This document shows positions 1-9,392 of a stretch of DNA of 52,957 bases, piece after piece. The stretch spans positions 1 through 52,957 of the forward strand of contig JBMOLL010000089.1 of NCBI GenBank assembly GCA_049325415.1, given 5' to 3'. This DNA comes from JBMOLL01 sp049325415 (GTDB lineage Bacteria; Bacteroidota; Bacteroidia; Bacteroidales; GCA-2748055). Within the stretch, counting starts at the first letter, position 1. Each line of letters opens with the position of its first letter. The position numbers and the translations under genes were made by a program. Under the pieces are notes generated by a model. That model was not told the origin of the DNA. It was given only the letters and a program-made list of their open reading frames with translations, and ran no database searches.

Positions 1-127
1 GTACTTTCATCCCAGGGATTTTGTGCAACACCAATTTAGGTGAAAGTTCCTTGGCTGTAGAACTTTAGTTATTAAAGTTTTACAGCCTTTTTTAACATAA
101 TCCTGCGGATTTTAGGAAATATCGGGA
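1..127. repeat. Contig-end repeat, left copy (exact inverted match to 52831-52957)
   Basis: Bases 1-127 are the exact reverse complement of 52831-52957; the two sequences diverge at the next base (TTTG after position 127 versus GGGA on the other side). Inside, ACTTTCA (3-9) is inverted as TGAAAGT (41-47), and a terminator-like hairpin occupies 53-87. The exact length of 127 equals a common maximum assembly k-mer. The likeliest reading is that both contig ends stop inside inverted copies of a longer multi-copy element; a true terminal inverted repeat of one 53-kb element is less likely. Confidence 0.9.
53..95 (+). terminator. Rho-independent terminator-like hairpin
   Basis: GGCTGTAGAACTTTA (53-67) pairs with TAAAGTTTTACAGCC (73-87) with a single wobble, leaving a 5-base loop, and is followed by a run of six T. 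It could terminate a gene lying off the left end of the contig. Because it is inside the 127-bp repeat, the same hairpin occurs inverted at the right end. Confidence 0.6.
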
Positions 128-373
128 TTTGAAAACCACCAGAAAGGTGAACGTAGTAAAACCTTTCTGGATGATTTTCTTAGTCGTAAACATCTCATAT
201 TCGACATTTTTCTAAAGCAATGCAATAGAAAATGAAGAGACGAATAAACTCAAAAGCATAAAATGGGTTAATTTTGTCCTCAACTGAACAACTTGCGCAT
301 CGTACTGGTTTACTTACACTGCTGAATACTGCCAACCCGCAGGGCATGGTCATTCAGCTTTATATGCTTAAAT
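128..373. other. Intergenic region upstream of the uronate operon
   Basis: No gene was found. A perfect 10-bp inverted repeat, CCAGAAAGGT (139-148) and ACCTTTCTGG (161-170), flanks a 12-base loop; the T-rich sequence after it is interrupted, so it is only a weak terminator or operator candidate. The promoter for the SDR gene at 374 must lie here, but no clear TAnnTTTG element was found. Confidence 0.5.
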
Positions 374-1186
374 ATGAATCTATTTGATGTTTCCGGAAAG
401 ATCGTAGCCGTCACCGGGGGTGCCGGTGTACTGGGAAGTAATATGGGAAGATACCTGGCGAGCCAGGGCGCCGTGGTCCTGATCATCGACCTGAACGGGG
501 AAGCGGCCGCCGCCGTTGCTTCTGAAATAAGTGCAAAAGGGGGACAGGCTGCCGCATTCAGTGCCAATATCCTGAAGGAGGATGAGGTAAAGGATCTTGC
601 AGAAAAAATAAAAGCCGGATTCGGACAGCTGGATGTGCTGATCAATGCCGCCGGGGGAAATGTAAAGGGATCGTCGATTGAGCCGGGACAGCAGATCTTC
701 GACGTGGATTTTTCGATGCTGAAGATCGCCCTCGACCTCAACCTCGTGGGCACCATCCTGCCAACGATCCACCTGGGCCGTATCATGACCCTGAATAAAA
801 AGGGCAGCATCATCAACATCTCCTCCATGGCTGCTTCTTCAGCCATCACGAGGGTTATGGGCTATTCGGTAGCCAAAGCCGGCATCGACAGTTTCACCCG
901 CTGGATGGCGATGGAAATGGCGATGAAGTACGGCGACGCCATCCGGGTGAACGCCATTGCCCCGGGTTTTTTCATCGGGAACCAGAACCGCGATCTGCTC
1001 ATCAATCCTGATGGCAGCTATACCGAAAGGGCCAATAAAGTGATCGCCAAAACCCCGATGGGCCGCTTCGGTCGTCATGACGAACTGAACGGACTGGTGC
1101 ATTTCCTTTCCTCTGAAGCCTCTTCTTTCGTCACCGGAACAGTGATTCCCGTCGATGGCGGATTCAGCACTTTCAGCGGAGTATAA
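374..1186 (+). CDS. SDR-family D-mannonate oxidoreductase (fructuronate reductase type)
   Basis: This 270-residue protein is a classical short-chain dehydrogenase/reductase. It has the cofactor motif TGGAGVLG (14-21), an acidic Asp39 after the second strand that favours NAD(H), the NAAG motif (91-94), Ser150/151, and the catalytic Tyr164-x3-Lys168 pair. Many Bacteroidota and Thermotogae use an SDR of this kind instead of the long-chain UxuB to interconvert fructuronate and mannonate. That role is inferred mainly from the uxuA-like gene starting 11 bases downstream, with which it surely forms an operon. Together they would lead from fructuronate towards 2-keto-3-deoxygluconate. The SDR fold is certain; substrate specificity rests on context. 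Confidence 0.82.
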   Translation: MNLFDVSGKIVAVTGGAGVLGSNMGRYLASQGAVVLIIDLNGEAAAAVASEISAKGGQAAAFSANILKEDEVKDLAEKIKAGFGQLDVLINAAGGNVKGSSIEPGQQIFDVDFSMLKIALDLNLVGTILPTIHLGRIMTLNKKGSIINISSMAASSAITRVMGYSVAKAGIDSFTRWMAMEMAMKYGDAIRVNAIAPGFFIGNQNRDLLINPDGSYTERANKVIAKTPMGRFGRHDELNGLVHFLSSEASSFVTGTVIPVDGGFSTFSGV

Positions 1187-1197
1187 TCTTATTACCT

Positions 1198-2403
1198 ATG
1201 TCACTGAAGAAAAGTTTACGCTGGTTCGGCCCGGCCGATCGCATCAGGCTGGAGGAGCTTGTTCAGACCGGGGTGGAAAGTGTGGTCACCGCCCTGCATC
1301 ATATCCCAAATGGCGAGGTCTGGCCCGAAGAGGAGATCATCCGCAGGAAAGAACTGCTCCGGAGTTATCTGCTCGACTGGGACGTGGTGGAGAGCGTTCC
1401 GGTGCACGAAAGTATAAAAACCGGAGAGGCGGAAAGGGACCTTTACATCCATAACTACTGCCGGACCCTGGAGAACCTCGGCAAGCATGGGATCAGCACC
1501 GTCTGTTACAATTTCATGACGGTGGTCGACTGGGTTCGGACCAACCTGAACTATAAACTTCCCAATGGCAGGGAAACCATGTATTTCAGCCTTACCGACC
1601 TGGCGGTTTTTGATCTCTATCTCCTGGGAAGGCCGGGGGCACAGGCCGACTATTCAGGTGAAATCCTTGAAAAAGCTGAACGGAGGAACCGGGAGATGAG
1701 TGCCGAGGAAAAGAAGAAACTGGTAAAGATCATCACGGTCGACAGTCAAAACTTTATCGACGGCACCCTGACGAAAAGCGGCGGTGATCCGCTGACGACC
1801 TTCAGGGCCTATCTTGAGAAATACCGGACCATGGACAGGGAACAACTGTTCTCCAACCTGAAGTATTTCCTCGAACGTGTTGTTCCCGTAGCTGAGAAAA
1901 GCGGGATCAGGCTGGCCATCCATGCCGACGACCCGCCCTTTTCCGTTTTTGGTCTGCCCCGCATCGTGTCGACAGGTGAAGACCTGCAACGGATACTGGA
2001 TGCTGTAAATAGTCCCGCGAACGGTCTGACCTTCTGCACCGGCTCACTGAGCGGCTCCCTGCAAAACGATGTCCCTGCAATGGCTGCACGCTTTGCTCCC
2101 CATATCCATTTTCTGCACCTGCGGAACACCGAACACGACCAGGAGGGCAACTTCAGGGAGTCGGATCACCTGAACGGGTGTGTAGACATGGCCGCCGTTA
2201 TGGAAGTGATCGTGAAGGAGATGAATCGAAGGAAAGCTGAAGGAAGACCAGACCATCGGATCACCGTACGCCCCGACCACGGGCACCGGATGCTCAGCGA
2301 CCTGGGGAGAGAGTCGAATCCCGGATACAGCCTGATCGGGAGGCTGAAAGGACTGGCAGAGATCGATGGCCTGGAAAAAGGGATAGAGTTTCATATCAGT
2401 TAA
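1198..2403 (+). CDS. uxuA: Mannonate dehydratase
   Basis: This 401-residue protein is close to the usual UxuA length of about 390-400. It opens with the RWFGP motif (8-12) found near the N-terminus of UxuA proteins, and has a metal-site region around IHADDPPFSVFGLPRI and a late VRPDHGHRM motif. UxuA dehydrates D-mannonate to 2-keto-3-deoxy-D-gluconate with a divalent metal in a TIM-barrel fold. It follows the SDR gene closely and precedes a weak terminator, giving a compact two-gene unit. No KDG kinase, aldolase or uronate isomerase is in the window, so the remaining glucuronate steps must be encoded elsewhere. Confidence 0.93.
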   Translation: MSLKKSLRWFGPADRIRLEELVQTGVESVVTALHHIPNGEVWPEEEIIRRKELLRSYLLDWDVVESVPVHESIKTGEAERDLYIHNYCRTLENLGKHGISTVCYNFMTVVDWVRTNLNYKLPNGRETMYFSLTDLAVFDLYLLGRPGAQADYSGEILEKAERRNREMSAEEKKKLVKIITVDSQNFIDGTLTKSGGDPLTTFRAYLEKYRTMDREQLFSNLKYFLERVVPVAEKSGIRLAIHADDPPFSVFGLPRIVSTGEDLQRILDAVNSPANGLTFCTGSLSGSLQNDVPAMAARFAPHIHFLHLRNTEHDQEGNFRESDHLNGCVDMAAVMEVIVKEMNRRKAEGRPDHRITVRPDHGHRMLSDLGRESNPGYSLIGRLKGLAEIDGLEKGIEFHIS

Positions 2404-2522
2404 GCCAGTTACCTCAGAAAGACTGAAATGATCCTGAAATTAACGGACCTGATCGAAATATGTTGAATAATACATATTTTCTAAGCTTTTTTTCATAATT
2501 TGTCTCATAGCAGCAAAACGAG

Positions 2523-2547
2523 AGCCGGTGAACCATTTCCGGCTTTT
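2523..2547 (+). terminator. Weak terminator-like hairpin after uxuA
   Basis: AGCCGG (2523-2528) pairs with CCGGCT (2539-2544) across a 10-base loop and is followed by a short T run. It lies about 120 bases beyond the uxuA stop. The 6-bp stem is short, so this is only a modest candidate. Confidence 0.4.
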
Positions 2548-2640
2548 GTGTCTGACGTGATCGGCTGAGAAAAGATAAAACTCCGGGTTAGTACGTATGA
2601 AGTAAAACCCGGATTTTGATAACTTTCAACCCGGTGCATT

Positions 2641-5600
2641 ATGTATCGCAGGATCCTGACAAAGGTGCTCACCTGGCGGTATCTTCCCCTGATATCGGGT
2701 TCCCTCGTGATCATAACCGCTCTCCTTGTTTTAACGGGCTGGGCAGTCCATTCACATCTTCTTCGCAGCTCGGCGTTAAGCCCCCTGGAGATGAAGCCCA
2801 ACACCGCCATCTCCCTTTTATTCACCGCTATTGCATTTCTGCTCCTTCTTTTTAAAAAGAAACCAGCGGTGATTCTTGCCCGTTTTCTGCTCACTATCCC
2901 CTTCCTTGTAGGTTTCGTCACTTTACTGGAATATCTGCTGGGTACCGACTGGGGGATTGATGTACTGCTGATCAGAACGGGGAATGAAACAGTGCTCACA
3001 GCTGATCCGGTCAGGATGGCCATAAACTCGGCTTTTTCTTTTCTCCTGTCTTCCTACATACTTATAAGTATCAGTCTTGGAAGGGAATACACTCTCAGAA
3101 TAATCACCCAGGTGTTTAACTCGATCCTGTTTTCCTTCGGCGCCATCGGACTGATCGGGTATATTTTCGGGCTTCACGATCTGATCGCCCTCACCGGTTA
3201 CAGCAACATGTCGGTAAACACCTCACTGGCCTTTTTCATCCTGAGTATCGGAATGGCCTCTCAAATACAAAAAACCATTAAGACCGAAGTTACCACGAAC
3301 CAGGTCCTGCTCTGGATCCTGAGCATTATCGGAATGATCATTCTTTTCATGATCTTAATCTCCTCCCTGATCGTAAGCATGCAAAAGGAAAGTGACAGGA
3401 CGCTGAAGGGGACCTGGGCGGTTGAAAATAAACTCAGGCAACTGGAGCGGGAGATCAACAGGTCGGAGATCAGCCTGAAAGATTTTATGCTGACCGGAAA
3501 TGAGGAGTACTCGGTACACCTGGACGAAAGCCATAAAGCGATCCGTCAGATCCTGTCAGACCTTATTCAGACTAAAAAAAACAACTTTGAACAGTCGGAA
3601 CATCTGGCAAGGCTTCAATACCTGATCGAAGAACGGATGATGGTTTCCGATTCGATACTGGCAGCCGAAATGCCAGTGAAATCGGCCGGGGACCATTTCA
3701 TCGCCCTCAACAGGAAATTCAATATCCTGAACAATAGCCTGCATGCCCTGATCCCACATATCATGAATATGGAGGAGGAACTGCTGAACCTCCGTCAGGA
3801 AGAAAATATGGTTTACCTGGGTAAGGAAAGAAAACTGATGACTGTGGCCATTGTTTTTCAGATCATTCTCCTTTTTGTCATACTTTTCGTGGTTTACTCC
3901 GACATTATAGGGCGCAGATCAGCCATGAGGCAACTTAACGAGTTAAACAGGAACCTGGAAAACAAAGTCAGAGCCCGCACCGAATCCCTGGAAAAAAGTG
4001 AACGCCGCTTCAGGACCACAATGGACAACATGATGGAAGGTTGCCAGATCATTGATTTCGAATATCGTTACAGGTATATCAACATATCAGCTGCCCGGCA
4101 GGGAAAATTGCCTCAAGAGGAATATATTGGCAAAAAGATGGAAGATCTCTTCCCGGGAATAGAGCAAACACCGCTTTTCGGAAATATCAGAAAGGTTCTT
4201 GAAAAAAGAGTGCATTTGGAGATCGAAAACGAGTTTATCTATCCAGGCGGAATGATCGGTTACTTCCTGCTCAGGCTTGAACCGGTCGAAGAAGGGGTCT
4301 TCATTCTTTCAAGCGATATCACCCAGCAGAAGATTGCCGCCAGGGATCTTGAAAAATACCGGAACCATCTCGAACAACTGGTTGCCGAACGCACTGCTGA
4401 ACTTGAGAGCGCAGCAGAAAGGATCCAGGACCTTTATGAGAATGCCCCGTGCGGATATCATTCTCTTGATAATAACGGAACCATCGTGGTGATCAATAAT
4501 ACGGAGCTTGAATGGCTGGGGTACACCCGTGAAGAACTGATCGGTAAAAAAAGTTTCCTTGAACTGCTTACCCCGGAAAGTCAACAGACCTTTAAGGAGA
4601 ATTTCCCGGTATTTCTAAAAAACGGTGTTATATCCGACATAGAACTTGAAGTAATACGGAAGGATGGTTCAACTTTCTTTATTTCCGTGAACGGCAGGGC
4701 TATTTACGACAGCAAAGGGAATTTTATCATGAGCCGCTCCTCCCTCTTTGATATAACCGGGAGAAAAGATGCCGAAAGCGCCATGATGGAAGCTATTAAA
4801 GTGGCAGAAGAAGCCAACAGGGCCAAAAGTCTCTTCCTGGCAAACATGAGCCATGAGATCCGAACCCCGATGAATGCGGTGCTGGGCTATGCCGAGCTGA
4901 TGAAGACAGGGATAAGGGATCCCCGGATGACAGAATACCTTGATTCGGTAATGTCCAGCGGGAAAAGCCTGCTCACCCTGATCAACGACATTCTTGACCT
5001 CTCGAAGATCGAGGCCGGTAAAGCAGAACTCATTCTGCGATTTGTGACGACCAGAAATTTTTTCGGTGAGCTGGTAAAAGTGTTTTCACTGAAGGCGAAG
5101 CAAAAAGGACTTGATCTTGTATTTGTAATGGAGGCAGAAACTCCAGAAAGTATCTGCATTGATGAAGGAAAACTACGGCAGGTGATCTTTAATCTCATTG
5201 GTAATGCCCTGAAATATACCGAGGAAGGTTCAATCACGATCAGGATAAGGGTGGAAAACAAAAGGGTGATTTCCTACGAGTACCGTCAGGATGATGAGCT
5301 GGCTGATCTGCTTATTGAGATTCAGGATACTGGCATTGGAATAGATGAAGCCCAGCAATCCATGATTTTTGATCCTTTCTACCAGATCCGTGATAGCAGT
5401 CACCTGGGAGGCACCGGTCTGGGGCTGAATATCTCCAGAAGGCTTATCCAGTTAATGAAAGGATATATTTCGCTGAAGTCAGCCCCGGGAAAAGGCAGTA
5501 CCTTTTCTCTGTTTATCCCCGATGTTCTGTTCCGGAACAGTCCGGTAACAGAGAGTCCGGCAGCAGCTATCGACCCGGAAATAATCCGCTTCCGGCCTTC

Positions 5601-6276
5601 AGATCTGCTGGTGGTAGACGATATTCCTTTTAACAGGAAATATATTCTTGATGCTTTGCATAATTCAGGCATCAGGGTTCAGGAGGCAGAAAGTGCGGAG
5701 ATCGCCCTGGAAAAACTACAGAATGAAATACCCGACCTGATCATCGCAGACATCAGGATGCAGGGGATGGATGGTTTCAGCTTTCTGGATCTGATCAGAA
5801 AGAACGAAAAGCTGAAGCATATTCCGGTTATCGCCTATTCTGCATCGGTTATGAAGGAGCAGCAGGACCGCATTCTCCAGGGCGACTTTGCCGGAATGCT
5901 CATCAAACCTGTCAATGTGATCAGTTTATATACCGAACTGATCAAACATCTTCCCTATTCGGTCGACCAGCCTGCAAGGAAAGTGCAGCAAAAAACGGAG
6001 GTAGAGGGCCAAAGGTCTCAGGCATCAGAAAAGGGTAAGCCATTAGGGAGGAAAAATAAGACCGAACTGTTAAAAATCTGGGATGGCTTTAAGGTTAGAC
6101 AGCCTATACAGGAGATCGAATCATTTGGTAACAAATTGCAGGACCTGGGCAAAACATATCACCAGGAGATCCTGAAGGAATACGGGGAAAAACTGGTGAA
6201 CGCCGCTAACGACTTCAATATTGAAGTGATTATGAAGTTAATCAAAGAGTTTCCGGCACTTATTTCGGAACTCTGA
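2641..6276 (+). CDS. Membrane hybrid sensor histidine kinase (MASE-like, CHASE3-like, PAS, HisKA, HATPase, REC)
   Basis: This 1211-residue sensor starts with a multi-helix membrane region (about residues 15-250), then a helical CHASE3-like periplasmic segment (about 255-390) closed by another membrane helix. Two PAS domains follow (near 455-565 and 593-715). The kinase core has the phospho-acceptor in NMSHEIRTPMN (His738), an N box with Asn855 in NLIGNALKYT, a DTGIGI box and a GGTGLGL box. A receiver domain has its phospho-acceptor at Asp1037 (IIADIRMQGMDG). The last 130 residues or so are charged and helical and may hold a degenerate phosphotransfer region. A second receiver-kinase starts 24 bases downstream, so the two probably act in one pathway. 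The signal sensed is unknown. Confidence 0.9.
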   Translation: MYRRILTKVLTWRYLPLISGSLVIITALLVLTGWAVHSHLLRSSALSPLEMKPNTAISLLFTAIAFLLLLFKKKPAVILARFLLTIPFLVGFVTLLEYLLGTDWGIDVLLIRTGNETVLTADPVRMAINSAFSFLLSSYILISISLGREYTLRIITQVFNSILFSFGAIGLIGYIFGLHDLIALTGYSNMSVNTSLAFFILSIGMASQIQKTIKTEVTTNQVLLWILSIIGMIILFMILISSLIVSMQKESDRTLKGTWAVENKLRQLEREINRSEISLKDFMLTGNEEYSVHLDESHKAIRQILSDLIQTKKNNFEQSEHLARLQYLIEERMMVSDSILAAEMPVKSAGDHFIALNRKFNILNNSLHALIPHIMNMEEELLNLRQEENMVYLGKERKLMTVAIVFQIILLFVILFVVYSDIIGRRSAMRQLNELNRNLENKVRARTESLEKSERRFRTTMDNMMEGCQIIDFEYRYRYINISAARQGKLPQEEYIGKKMEDLFPGIEQTPLFGNIRKVLEKRVHLEIENEFIYPGGMIGYFLLRLEPVEEGVFILSSDITQQKIAARDLEKYRNHLEQLVAERTAELESAAERIQDLYENAPCGYHSLDNNGTIVVINNTELEWLGYTREELIGKKSFLELLTPESQQTFKENFPVFLKNGVISDIELEVIRKDGSTFFISVNGRAIYDSKGNFIMSRSSLFDITGRKDAESAMMEAIKVAEEANRAKSLFLANMSHEIRTPMNAVLGYAELMKTGIRDPRMTEYLDSVMSSGKSLLTLINDILDLSKIEAGKAELILRFVTTRNFFGELVKVFSLKAKQKGLDLVFVMEAETPESICIDEGKLRQVIFNLIGNALKYTEEGSITIRIRVENKRVISYEYRQDDELADLLIEIQDTGIGIDEAQQSMIFDPFYQIRDSSHLGGTGLGLNISRRLIQLMKGYISLKSAPGKGSTFSLFIPDVLFRNSPVTESPAAAIDPEIIRFRPSDLLVVDDIPFNRKYILDALHNSGIRVQEAESAEIALEKLQNEIPDLIIADIRMQGMDGFSFLDLIRKNEKLKHIPVIAYSASVMKEQQDRILQGDFAGMLIKPVNVISLYTELIKHLPYSVDQPARKVQQKTEVEGQRSQASEKGKPLGRKNKTELLKIWDGFKVRQPIQEIESFGNKLQDLGKTYHQEILKEYGEKLVNAANDFNIEVIMKLIKEFPALISEL

Positions 6277-6300
6277 GTAGCCAATTAATTCATTGCCGGT

Positions 6301-7476
6301 ATGCAAAAGTCTGAACACCGGGGATCAAAGATCCTCATCGTCGACGATAATCATCAGAACCTCCAGGTACTGGGTAACTTTCTGAAGTCAACCGGCTACC
6401 TGGTCGAGTTTGCCCTGAACGGAAAATCTGCACTGGAATGGCTTAATCAGCGCACCTTTGACCTAATCCTCCTGGATATCATGATGCCCGATATATCGGG
6501 TCTTGAGGTCTGCCGGAGAATCAGGGAAAATGAAAAGCTTGCCGATCTTCCCATTATCTTCATCAGTGCCGACAGCGAAAAGTCTACCATCCTGGAAGGT
6601 TTTGGCCTTGGCGGACAGGATTACATCACCAAGCCCTTCGACCCGCGTGAATTGCTTGCACGGGTTAAAACCCATCTTGAACTGCGGCAAAGCAGGGAAA
6701 GACTGGCTGCTTTAAACAGGGACCTGGAAAAGACGGTCAGGGAGAGGACGGCCGAGTTAAATGAAGCGCTTACAGAATTGAAAAAAGCCAACGAAGAGCT
6801 TCAGGAATCCGAAAAGATTAAAAATGATTTCCTGAATATAATCAGCCATGAGATCCGGACCCCCCTGAACGGGATTATCGGCCCCCTGGAACTCATCCGG
6901 CTCAAACTGGAGGATCCCAACATCCTTCGCCTGGTGGAACTTCTTGACCATTCGGTCGCACGCCTGGAAAAATTTTCCTATACCGCCCTGAAGATCACTG
7001 AACTCCGGACCCAAAAGATCAGGCTCGCCATGGTCCCGGTGCAACTCAACCAGATTACCGAAGCCCTTGCCAGGCAGAATCCTGCACTGGCAGCCAGGAA
7101 AAACCTTCATATAGACACGGTACATACCCTGAAAAACCTTGAAGTCAGCGGGGATAAACATCTGATCACCACCTGTGTTCAATGCCTCCTTGATCAATGC
7201 TTTCACCTGTCGGATGAAAACAGCCGGGTCAGAATTATGACCGGCCGGGATAAGGAATTTATCTATATCGACATTTCCGGCGAAGGCAGAGGTCTGCCTC
7301 TGACCGACAAGGACAAGCTCTATGCGATCTTCTCCTCTGTTGAGAAAGTTACAGACAATAATCCCGGACTTGACCTGGCACTTGCACGACTTGTCATGGA
7401 GGCCCATCAGGGTCAACTTGAAATAACACAGGACGGAGGACGCTTTATTTTCAGGATGTTGTTTCAAGGGGAGTAA
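6301..7476 (+). CDS. Receiver domain-histidine kinase protein with degenerate ATPase domain
   Basis: This 391-residue soluble protein has an N-terminal receiver (phospho-acceptor Asp59 in LLDIMMPDISG; conserved Lys in the TKPFD motif), a coiled coil (about 135-170) and a HisKA domain with His183 in ISHEIRTPLNG. The C-terminal ATPase region is eroded: the N-box position usually read as Asn is Gln in LLDQCFHLS, the DxGxGI box reads DISGEGRGL, and the last glycine box reads NPGLDLALARL. ATP binding is therefore doubtful. It may act as a phospho-receiver or partner for the hybrid kinase encoded 24 bases upstream, with which it is probably co-transcribed. Confidence 0.85.
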   Translation: MQKSEHRGSKILIVDDNHQNLQVLGNFLKSTGYLVEFALNGKSALEWLNQRTFDLILLDIMMPDISGLEVCRRIRENEKLADLPIIFISADSEKSTILEGFGLGGQDYITKPFDPRELLARVKTHLELRQSRERLAALNRDLEKTVRERTAELNEALTELKKANEELQESEKIKNDFLNIISHEIRTPLNGIIGPLELIRLKLEDPNILRLVELLDHSVARLEKFSYTALKITELRTQKIRLAMVPVQLNQITEALARQNPALAARKNLHIDTVHTLKNLEVSGDKHLITTCVQCLLDQCFHLSDENSRVRIMTGRDKEFIYIDISGEGRGLPLTDKDKLYAIFSSVEKVTDNNPGLDLALARLVMEAHQGQLEITQDGGRFIFRMLFQGE

Positions 7477-7502
7477 AAAGTACTATCTTTAAATAAAAAG
7501 TC

Positions 7503-7949
7503 ATGAAATTCATCTATTCAGGTCTGATCCTGGGGCTGCTCATCTTTGCAGATTGCCGGGAAAAAGTATACAATTCCGTTATCTACCCCGATACAGGGGT
7601 ATACGGTGAAAACATTCTGCGCGACAGTGCAGTAGTTATCCTGGGGGGGAGCATTCCTCCGGTTGGCGCTCAAACCTACAGTCTGACAGCTGTACTGGAG
7701 GAGGATGCCACTTTGAAGATTGTAATAAAGGCCAATCCTGAGAACATCGATTACTATTATTACGGTTATTCGACCGGTTGGACTATCCTTCCCTATGATG
7801 AGAGCACGTCTACCGGTACTTACCTGGCCTTCGGTCCGGTAACCTGCAATGCCGAACTTAAATTTGCGGCTTCAGGAACGGCCACCATAGAGATCTACGA
7901 AAACGACGCTGAAACCCCGACGCGTACCAAAGAGATCAGGTGGGACTGA
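7503..7949 (+). CDS. Small exported protein, possible lipoprotein
   Basis: A 148-residue protein with a short hydrophobic leader followed by Cys18 (IFADC). Asp at the -1 position is atypical for a lipobox, so lipidation is uncertain. The rest is rich in beta-strand-forming residues and has a tyrosine cluster (IDYYYYGYSTG) near the middle. No family is recognised. It starts 26 bases after the receiver-kinase gene; a TATCTTTA stretch at 7484-7491 resembles a Bacteroidota -7 box, so it may have its own promoter. It converges on the esterase gene with only 10 bases between them. Confidence 0.7.
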   Translation: MKFIYSGLILGLLIFADCREKVYNSVIYPDTGVYGENILRDSAVVILGGSIPPVGAQTYSLTAVLEEDATLKIVIKANPENIDYYYYGYSTGWTILPYDESTSTGTYLAFGPVTCNAELKFAASGTATIEIYENDAETPTRTKEIRWD

Positions 7950-7959
7950 TTTCCGGTGC

Positions 7960-9138
7960 TCAGGGGACCTGATTCCCGCTCCGGTTTTCAAGGCGGTCCA
8001 TGTTGGCTTTGAAATAACCCCTGTTCGGACTTCCGGTGCTTTGTGCCAGTTCAAAGGCTTTCCTGTAACATTCCAGTGCGGCAGGCGCATTGCCTGAGCG
8101 TTCATACGCTTCACCTAGGCTGTCCCAGGCATTGGGCGAGCCAGGATACCTTCGGGTGTTTTCAAGAAAGATCTCCGTCGCATTTTTAAAATCATTGTTC
8201 TGGAGATACAGGTAACCCAGGCGGTTCAGGATGGCCTCCGTCACTTCGACCGAATAACCGTACTTTTCTGACAGACCGGCATAAAAGGCTTCCACCGAAG
8301 CAAGCCCCGCCTGAAGCCGGTAGTCGGGTATCACCCAGGCGGAGAAAATATGTTTCAGCCCGTAATAGATCCCCAGGTGAGGAACCGACATATGGGTTTC
8401 CTTATCAAAGATCTGATAGTCAAAGCTGATATTCTTACCGCACCTCTCCCTCAACAGTGCAGCAAACTGTTTCAGGGGCTCGTAATACTCCGCTTCGTTT
8501 GCCACACACATAAAGAAGTATTTCGGGGAGCGGAAACGGGATCTCAGGTTGTTTTTCGCCTCGGTAAGCAGGTAGCTGTTGCTGTAATGAAGGTAAGGGC
8601 TGATGGCGATGTAGGCCTGGAACAGGTCGGGTTTCCTGATCAGGGTGTACACCGCAAAGGTACCTCCGAAGGAATGTCCTTCAAGGATCCTGAAAGGCTG
8701 TGTCCGGTATTCCTTTTCGACAAACGGGAAAAGTTCCTTCTCAAGGAAGGCCATAAAATGGTCGGCACCTCCCGAGGTGGGTTCACTTTCGACAGCGACC
8801 GGAGAAAAATCCCTGGTCCGGTCGGTGTTCACGATCCCCACCACGATCACCTCTGGCATATACCCCAGGCGGGCCAGGTATTCGGCGATTCCGGAGCCGT
8901 GGAAGAAATGGGCCTCTCCGTCGAGGAGGTAGAGGACGGGGTAGGATTGATCCCCTTCATCATAACCCGGCGGGGTATGTATCAGAAGTTTCCTGTCTTC
9001 ATCCAGGATCCCGGAATGCAAAACAGATTCCCTGCCATATGTCAGTGTCTGTCCCTGCGCCTGCAAAATATCTCCCCAACCGTTAAGAAAAAGGAGAAGA
9101 AAGGGAAACAGAATTCTTATAGATGTCATTTTCATCAT
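7960..9138 (-). CDS. Exported esterase (enterochelin-esterase-like alpha/beta hydrolase) with C-terminal TPR repeats
   Basis: The start chosen at 9138 (MMKMTSIR...) gives a clean signal peptide ending near LQAQG; longer in-frame starts up to 9288 would place about 50 unlikely residues before it. The body matches the putative esterase family related to esterase D and Fes: a PVLYLLDGEAH strand, the nucleophile elbow GHSFGG, and a late catalytic His candidate around HMSVPHLG. The C-terminal 90 residues or so form at least two TPR-like helical pairs (GYLYLQNNDFKNATEIF and LGEAYERSGNAPAALECY). Relatives hydrolyse acyl or feruloyl esters, often on plant polysaccharides, but no substrate can be read from the sequence. 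It is divergent from the FucP-type permease gene. Confidence 0.85.
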   Translation of the reverse strand: MMKMTSIRILFPFLLLFLNGWGDILQAQGQTLTYGRESVLHSGILDEDRKLLIHTPPGYDEGDQSYPVLYLLDGEAHFFHGSGIAEYLARLGYMPEVIVVGIVNTDRTRDFSPVAVESEPTSGGADHFMAFLEKELFPFVEKEYRTQPFRILEGHSFGGTFAVYTLIRKPDLFQAYIAISPYLHYSNSYLLTEAKNNLRSRFRSPKYFFMCVANEAEYYEPLKQFAALLRERCGKNISFDYQIFDKETHMSVPHLGIYYGLKHIFSAWVIPDYRLQAGLASVEAFYAGLSEKYGYSVEVTEAILNRLGYLYLQNNDFKNATEIFLENTRRYPGSPNAWDSLGEAYERSGNAPAALECYRKAFELAQSTGSPNRGYFKANMDRLENRSGNQVP

Positions 9139-9322
9139 TTGTATAAGGGGTTTTGGTGAGATCCCTTTACCGATTCCTGTTACTTTCCGGCAAAAATGAA
9201 GATCGCTCATATCGTATTGATCCTGCAAGTTATAACTAACTTTAAGATGCACAAGTCGGGAAAAACCCTGTCTAAAACAACAAAGCACTCCGTAAAAAGT
9301 GCATAAAATTCAATTAAACCTC

Positions 9323-9330
9323 TAATTTTG
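9323..9330 (+). promoter_or_regulatory. Candidate Bacteroidota -7 promoter element
   Basis: TAATTTTG matches the Bacteroidota -7 consensus TAnnTTTG and lies 62 bases before the permease start codon. No convincing TTTG -33 element is seen about 20 bases upstream, which lowers confidence. Confidence 0.4.
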
Positions 9331-9392
9331 AGAGTCTGATCAGCAGATCAGTGAAACGATGATGTATAAACTGTATTAACCTTTTACTTTTT

